DNA of 24,626 nt. Origin: an uncultured Clostridia bacterium (GTDB lineage: Bacteria > Bacillota > Clostridia > Saccharofermentanales > Saccharofermentanaceae). Position numbers and translations under genes: made by a program. The DNA lies in the NCBI GenBank assembly GCA_946405115.1, contig CAMJGB010000003.1, positions 1-24,626 on the forward strand, given 5' to 3'. Shown here piece by piece: positions 22,521-24,626 of the stretch (positions are counted from its first letter, which is position 1; every line of letters begins with the position of its first letter). The notes beneath the pieces are model-generated. The model did not search any database and was not told the DNA's origin. It saw only the letters and a list, made by a program, of their open reading frames with translations.

Positions 22521-22928
22521 ATGCGAGAGTTAAAGATTGCGGCATTGAATGAGAATCTGCCGGAAGTGCTTAAATTTGTAGGGGAGAATCTCGAGCAGGC
22601 AGGATGTAATCCTGCTGACAGCACACGTATAGAGGTGGCTGTAGAAGAGATATTCAGCAATATCGCGAATTATGCATATAATCCCGAGACCGGATCGGCT
22701 ACTGTCAGCGTAGAACTGTCAGAAGATCCGTTAAAGGTCACTATCAGTTTCTCTGATAACGGTAAGCCATATAACCCTCTCGAGAGGGAAGATCCGAATC
22801 TGAAGCTTGCTATATCAGAGCGTAACCGCGGCGGCCTTGGTATCTATATGACCAAGAAATTCATGGATAAAGTCGCTTATGAATATAAGGACGGAATGAA
22901 TATCCTTACTATCGAGAAGTTGTTCTGA
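22521..22928 (+). CDS. RsbW/SpoIIAB-like serine kinase (anti-sigma-factor-type ATPase)
   Basis: 135 residues, the usual size for an anti-sigma factor kinase of the GHKL fold. The N-box is VAVEEIFSNIANYAYN (Glu42/Glu43, Asn47). The G1 box is FSDNGKPYNPL (Asp79, Gly81), and the G2 box RNRGGLGIYMTKKF (Gly104-Gly107). All ATP- and magnesium-binding residues therefore look intact, unlike the related domain in the MATE protein. Such proteins phosphorylate STAS partners and sequester a sigma factor or another target. No sigma factor gene is adjacent, so the output is unknown. Its stop is one base from the next ATG, so it is co-transcribed with the acyltransferase and the truncated sensor gene. Confidence 0.88.
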   Translation: MRELKIAALNENLPEVLKFVGENLEQAGCNPADSTRIEVAVEEIFSNIANYAYNPETGSATVSVELSEDPLKVTISFSDNGKPYNPLEREDPNLKLAISERNRGGLGIYMTKKFMDKVAYEYKDGMNILTIEKLF

Positions 22929-22929
22929 T

Positions 22930-23985
22930 ATGGAGAATAAGCGCAGATTTGAATATATAACTGATGCCAAGACGGCTGCGGTCATTCTGGTCGTTCTACT
23001 GCACAGCATGCTGTTCTTTGCCACGGAGGATTACTACTCTGAGAGGGCTTCGTATTCAAGCGGCATAGTGGAATACTTATGCAACATTCTTAATTCGACT
23101 TTGGTATCAAGTCTTGTATGCTGCTCGGGCTTCCTATTTGCCCACAGCGTGCTTACTAAAGGTAAAACAGCAGGCGCTCTTGTTAAGTCGAGAACAACAA
23201 GGCTCCTTCTTCGTTATTATCTGTACGGAGCAATCTGGCTGGTGCCCCTTTATACACTGTTTGACATCAGCTGCTGGGGAAGAGAATACGGCGCTTCTTT
23301 GCTTGAATCATACAAGTCCATGGCGCTCGGTGTGTTCTCGGATCATCTGTGGTTCCTTCTGATGCTTTACTGGGTATCTTTGGTATTCATTCTCATGATC
23401 CCTCTTCTTCGTAAAGATCACATCGTCATCGTGGGTTTAATCTCACTTGGTCTAGCTGTGATCATCGAGTTGTTCTGCACATTCGAATACTTCAAGATCA
23501 GCCAGATATCCACATATCTTCCTTGCTTCTTCATCGGTGTGTGCTTCTATAGATTCAGGGACAAGATCGAGGGGATTCCGACTAAGGTTCTGTGGGTGCT
23601 GACCGGATTCTTCTTCGTCACTACGCTTTTTTACCAGCGCTTTGCCGATGTGCACTTCTCCCTTTACTGGCTGTTTAAGGCGTGCGGAGCGGTATTTATG
23701 GTGTTCCTGTTCATGGCTTTCGACAGAATTCCAGCGCTTACCAAGGCAAGGGATGTAAGTGTCATAAGTTTTGCAAGGAAGAACAGTCTTACGCTGTATC
23801 TTCTTAACTGCCCATTTATTTACATATTTTTCAGACTTTTCGAGCCCATTGTGGGAGAAAATATAATTATCTGCATTCTGGCCAACTTTGTTTTGTCCAT
23901 GATAAGTTTACTTCTTATGGCTTGGCTAATAGAATTGTGTAAAACAAAAATGCAGAGAGTAATGAAGCATGAGCAAACTTGTTAA
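22930..23985 (+). CDS. Acyltransferase-3 family membrane protein
   Basis: 351 residues with about ten membrane segments. The layout is that of acyltransferase family 3: FEYITDAKTAAVILVVLLHSM with a His in the first helix, SGFLFAHSVLTKG with the following Arg-rich loop RTTRLLLRYY, DHLWFLLMLYWVSLV, CFFIGVCFYRFRDKI, and ARKNSLTLYLLNCPF near the end. The family O-acylates extracellular glycans, peptidoglycan or lipids, or small molecules. The acceptor is unknown. It begins one base after the RsbW-like gene and its 3' end overlaps the next gene by 17 bases, so the three genes are tightly coupled. A membrane acyltransferase between two signalling genes is an unusual arrangement. Confidence 0.82.
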   Translation: MENKRRFEYITDAKTAAVILVVLLHSMLFFATEDYYSERASYSSGIVEYLCNILNSTLVSSLVCCSGFLFAHSVLTKGKTAGALVKSRTTRLLLRYYLYGAIWLVPLYTLFDISCWGREYGASLLESYKSMALGVFSDHLWFLLMLYWVSLVFILMIPLLRKDHIVIVGLISLGLAVIIELFCTFEYFKISQISTYLPCFFIGVCFYRFRDKIEGIPTKVLWVLTGFFFVTTLFYQRFADVHFSLYWLFKACGAVFMVFLFMAFDRIPALTKARDVSVISFARKNSLTLYLLNCPFIYIFFRLFEPIVGENIIICILANFVLSMISLLLMAWLIELCKTKMQRVMKHEQTC

Positions 23986-24626
23986 GAAGACAAAAGGAAT
24001 CGTAAAGCAGATCACTTACCCGGTATTTTTTGTATCGGTTATCTTCATTGTGATCGCGGTTATTACTTTTATCATCTTCAACATGACGGTTCTTCTTAAC
24101 CAGAGATTCGAGTATACGACTCAGATCGCAGGCGACGTAGTTGCGACAATCGAGGATTACCAGAGTCTGGACTTCCTCGTTCCTTATTGGCATGACCATT
24201 ACGATGAGATGGAGTTCTTCTACGGCAACCGCGATATCCTTATTGAGAAGGAGAGGTTGCTTACGAGTCTTTTCCCTGATTATTCTGATGAGGAGCATGT
24301 AACTACCGAACAGGTTCTTGCTTTGGATGAAGCAGGACAGAGGCTTTTCGCTGAGGTGTGTTACTATCAGCTGAGCCAGGACTTCGACAGGATCAAGTCT
24401 TCTTACGGCCCGATGTTCCTATACAGCTTTGGTATCGACGGAGATAACCAGTTCTTCTATATCACAGGTACCAAGGACGGTGAGCTTCGTGAGAGTGCCG
24501 GCGGCGACCTTTTCGAGCTCGGATGCACATACCCTTATCAGGCGGGACGTTATCCTACCCTCGACAGCCTGATACAGACGGGTGTTCCTGCAGACAGGAT
24601 TGAGCTGTCGCTTAATAAGGATGCCG
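23969..24626 (+). CDS. Membrane-anchored sensor protein (3' truncated by the window)
   Basis: The ATG at 23969 lies within the end of the acyltransferase gene in another frame. The open frame continues to the window edge (219 full codons). It encodes a basic N-terminus (MSKLVKKTKGIVKQ), one membrane segment (about residues 18-42, VFFVSVIFIVIAVITFIIF), then a large probably extracytoplasmic region with no recognised motif (for example FLVPYWHDHYDEMEFFYGN). This is the N-terminal plan of a one-component or kinase/phosphatase sensor. Because it follows an RsbW-like gene, a C-terminal PP2C (SpoIIE/RsbU-like) phosphatase is a good guess, but the diagnostic part is outside the window. Confidence 0.7.
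   Translation, partial: MSKLVKKTKGIVKQITYPVFFVSVIFIVIAVITFIIFNMTVLLNQRFEYTTQIAGDVVATIEDYQSLDFLVPYWHDHYDEMEFFYGNRDILIEKERLLTSLFPDYSDEEHVTTEQVLALDEAGQRLFAEVCYYQLSQDFDRIKSSYGPMFLYSFGIDGDNQFFYITGTKDGELRESAGGDLFELGCTYPYQAGRYPTLDSLIQTGVPADRIELSLNKDA

Overview
The window looks like a chromosomal segment from a member of class Clostridia (Bacillota). The reasons are the Bacillus/Clostridium-type PurF with iron-sulfur cysteines, AGGAGG-type ribosome binding sites, Dlt-like cell-envelope genes, a partner-switching (RsbV/RsbW-like) regulatory set, lipoproteins with DUF4214 and an MntR/DtxR regulator, and a tRNA-Ser with an encoded CCA end. I cannot name a genus. There is no CRISPR array, insertion sequence, phage gene or rRNA, and base composition and codon use appear even throughout.

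Region 1 (1-1353): the tail of an unidentified gene, thioredoxin, and a convergent COG1313-type radical SAM protein. Region 2 (1430-11835): purF followed without a recognisable internal promoter or terminator by eight cell-surface genes. These are three tandem membrane-anchored Ig-like/transglutaminase paralogs, then a DltA-like adenylation enzyme, a DltC-like carrier protein, a DltB-like MBOAT acyltransferase, an SGNH-like membrane protein with Cys in the usual Ser position, and a small lipoprotein. This is the most interesting block: an apparent activate-carry-export acylation machine joined to three putative surface transglutaminases.

Region 3 (11836-12890): rplM-rpsI with a clear promoter, a leader hairpin and a terminator. 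Region 4 (12905-15188): two GT2 glycosyltransferases, a DUF2304 membrane protein and a DtxR/MntR-family regulator. Region 5 (15208-18204): a HisRS-family protein, a DUF4214 lipoprotein and a PAP2 phosphatase. Region 6 (18205-18645): a largely non-coding gap holding a 16-bp palindrome, a 21-codon ORF with its own promoter and a very strong Shine-Dalgarno, and a minus-strand tRNA-Ser(CGA) with terminator.

Region 7 (18646-24626): a STAS anti-anti-sigma-like protein. Opposite it lies a two-gene operon of an ATP-grasp ligase and a MATE exporter whose C-terminus carries a degenerate RsbW-like ATPase domain. Divergent from these are an RsbW-like ATPase, an acyltransferase-3 membrane protein and a truncated membrane sensor. 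Together these suggest a partner-switching circuit near a possible small-molecule synthesis and export pair.

A second theme is promoter architecture. Three first genes (minus-strand 1353, plus-strand 12917, minus-strand 22438) have a perfect TATAAT hexamer exactly 6 bases before their ATG and no Shine-Dalgarno, as expected for leaderless transcripts.
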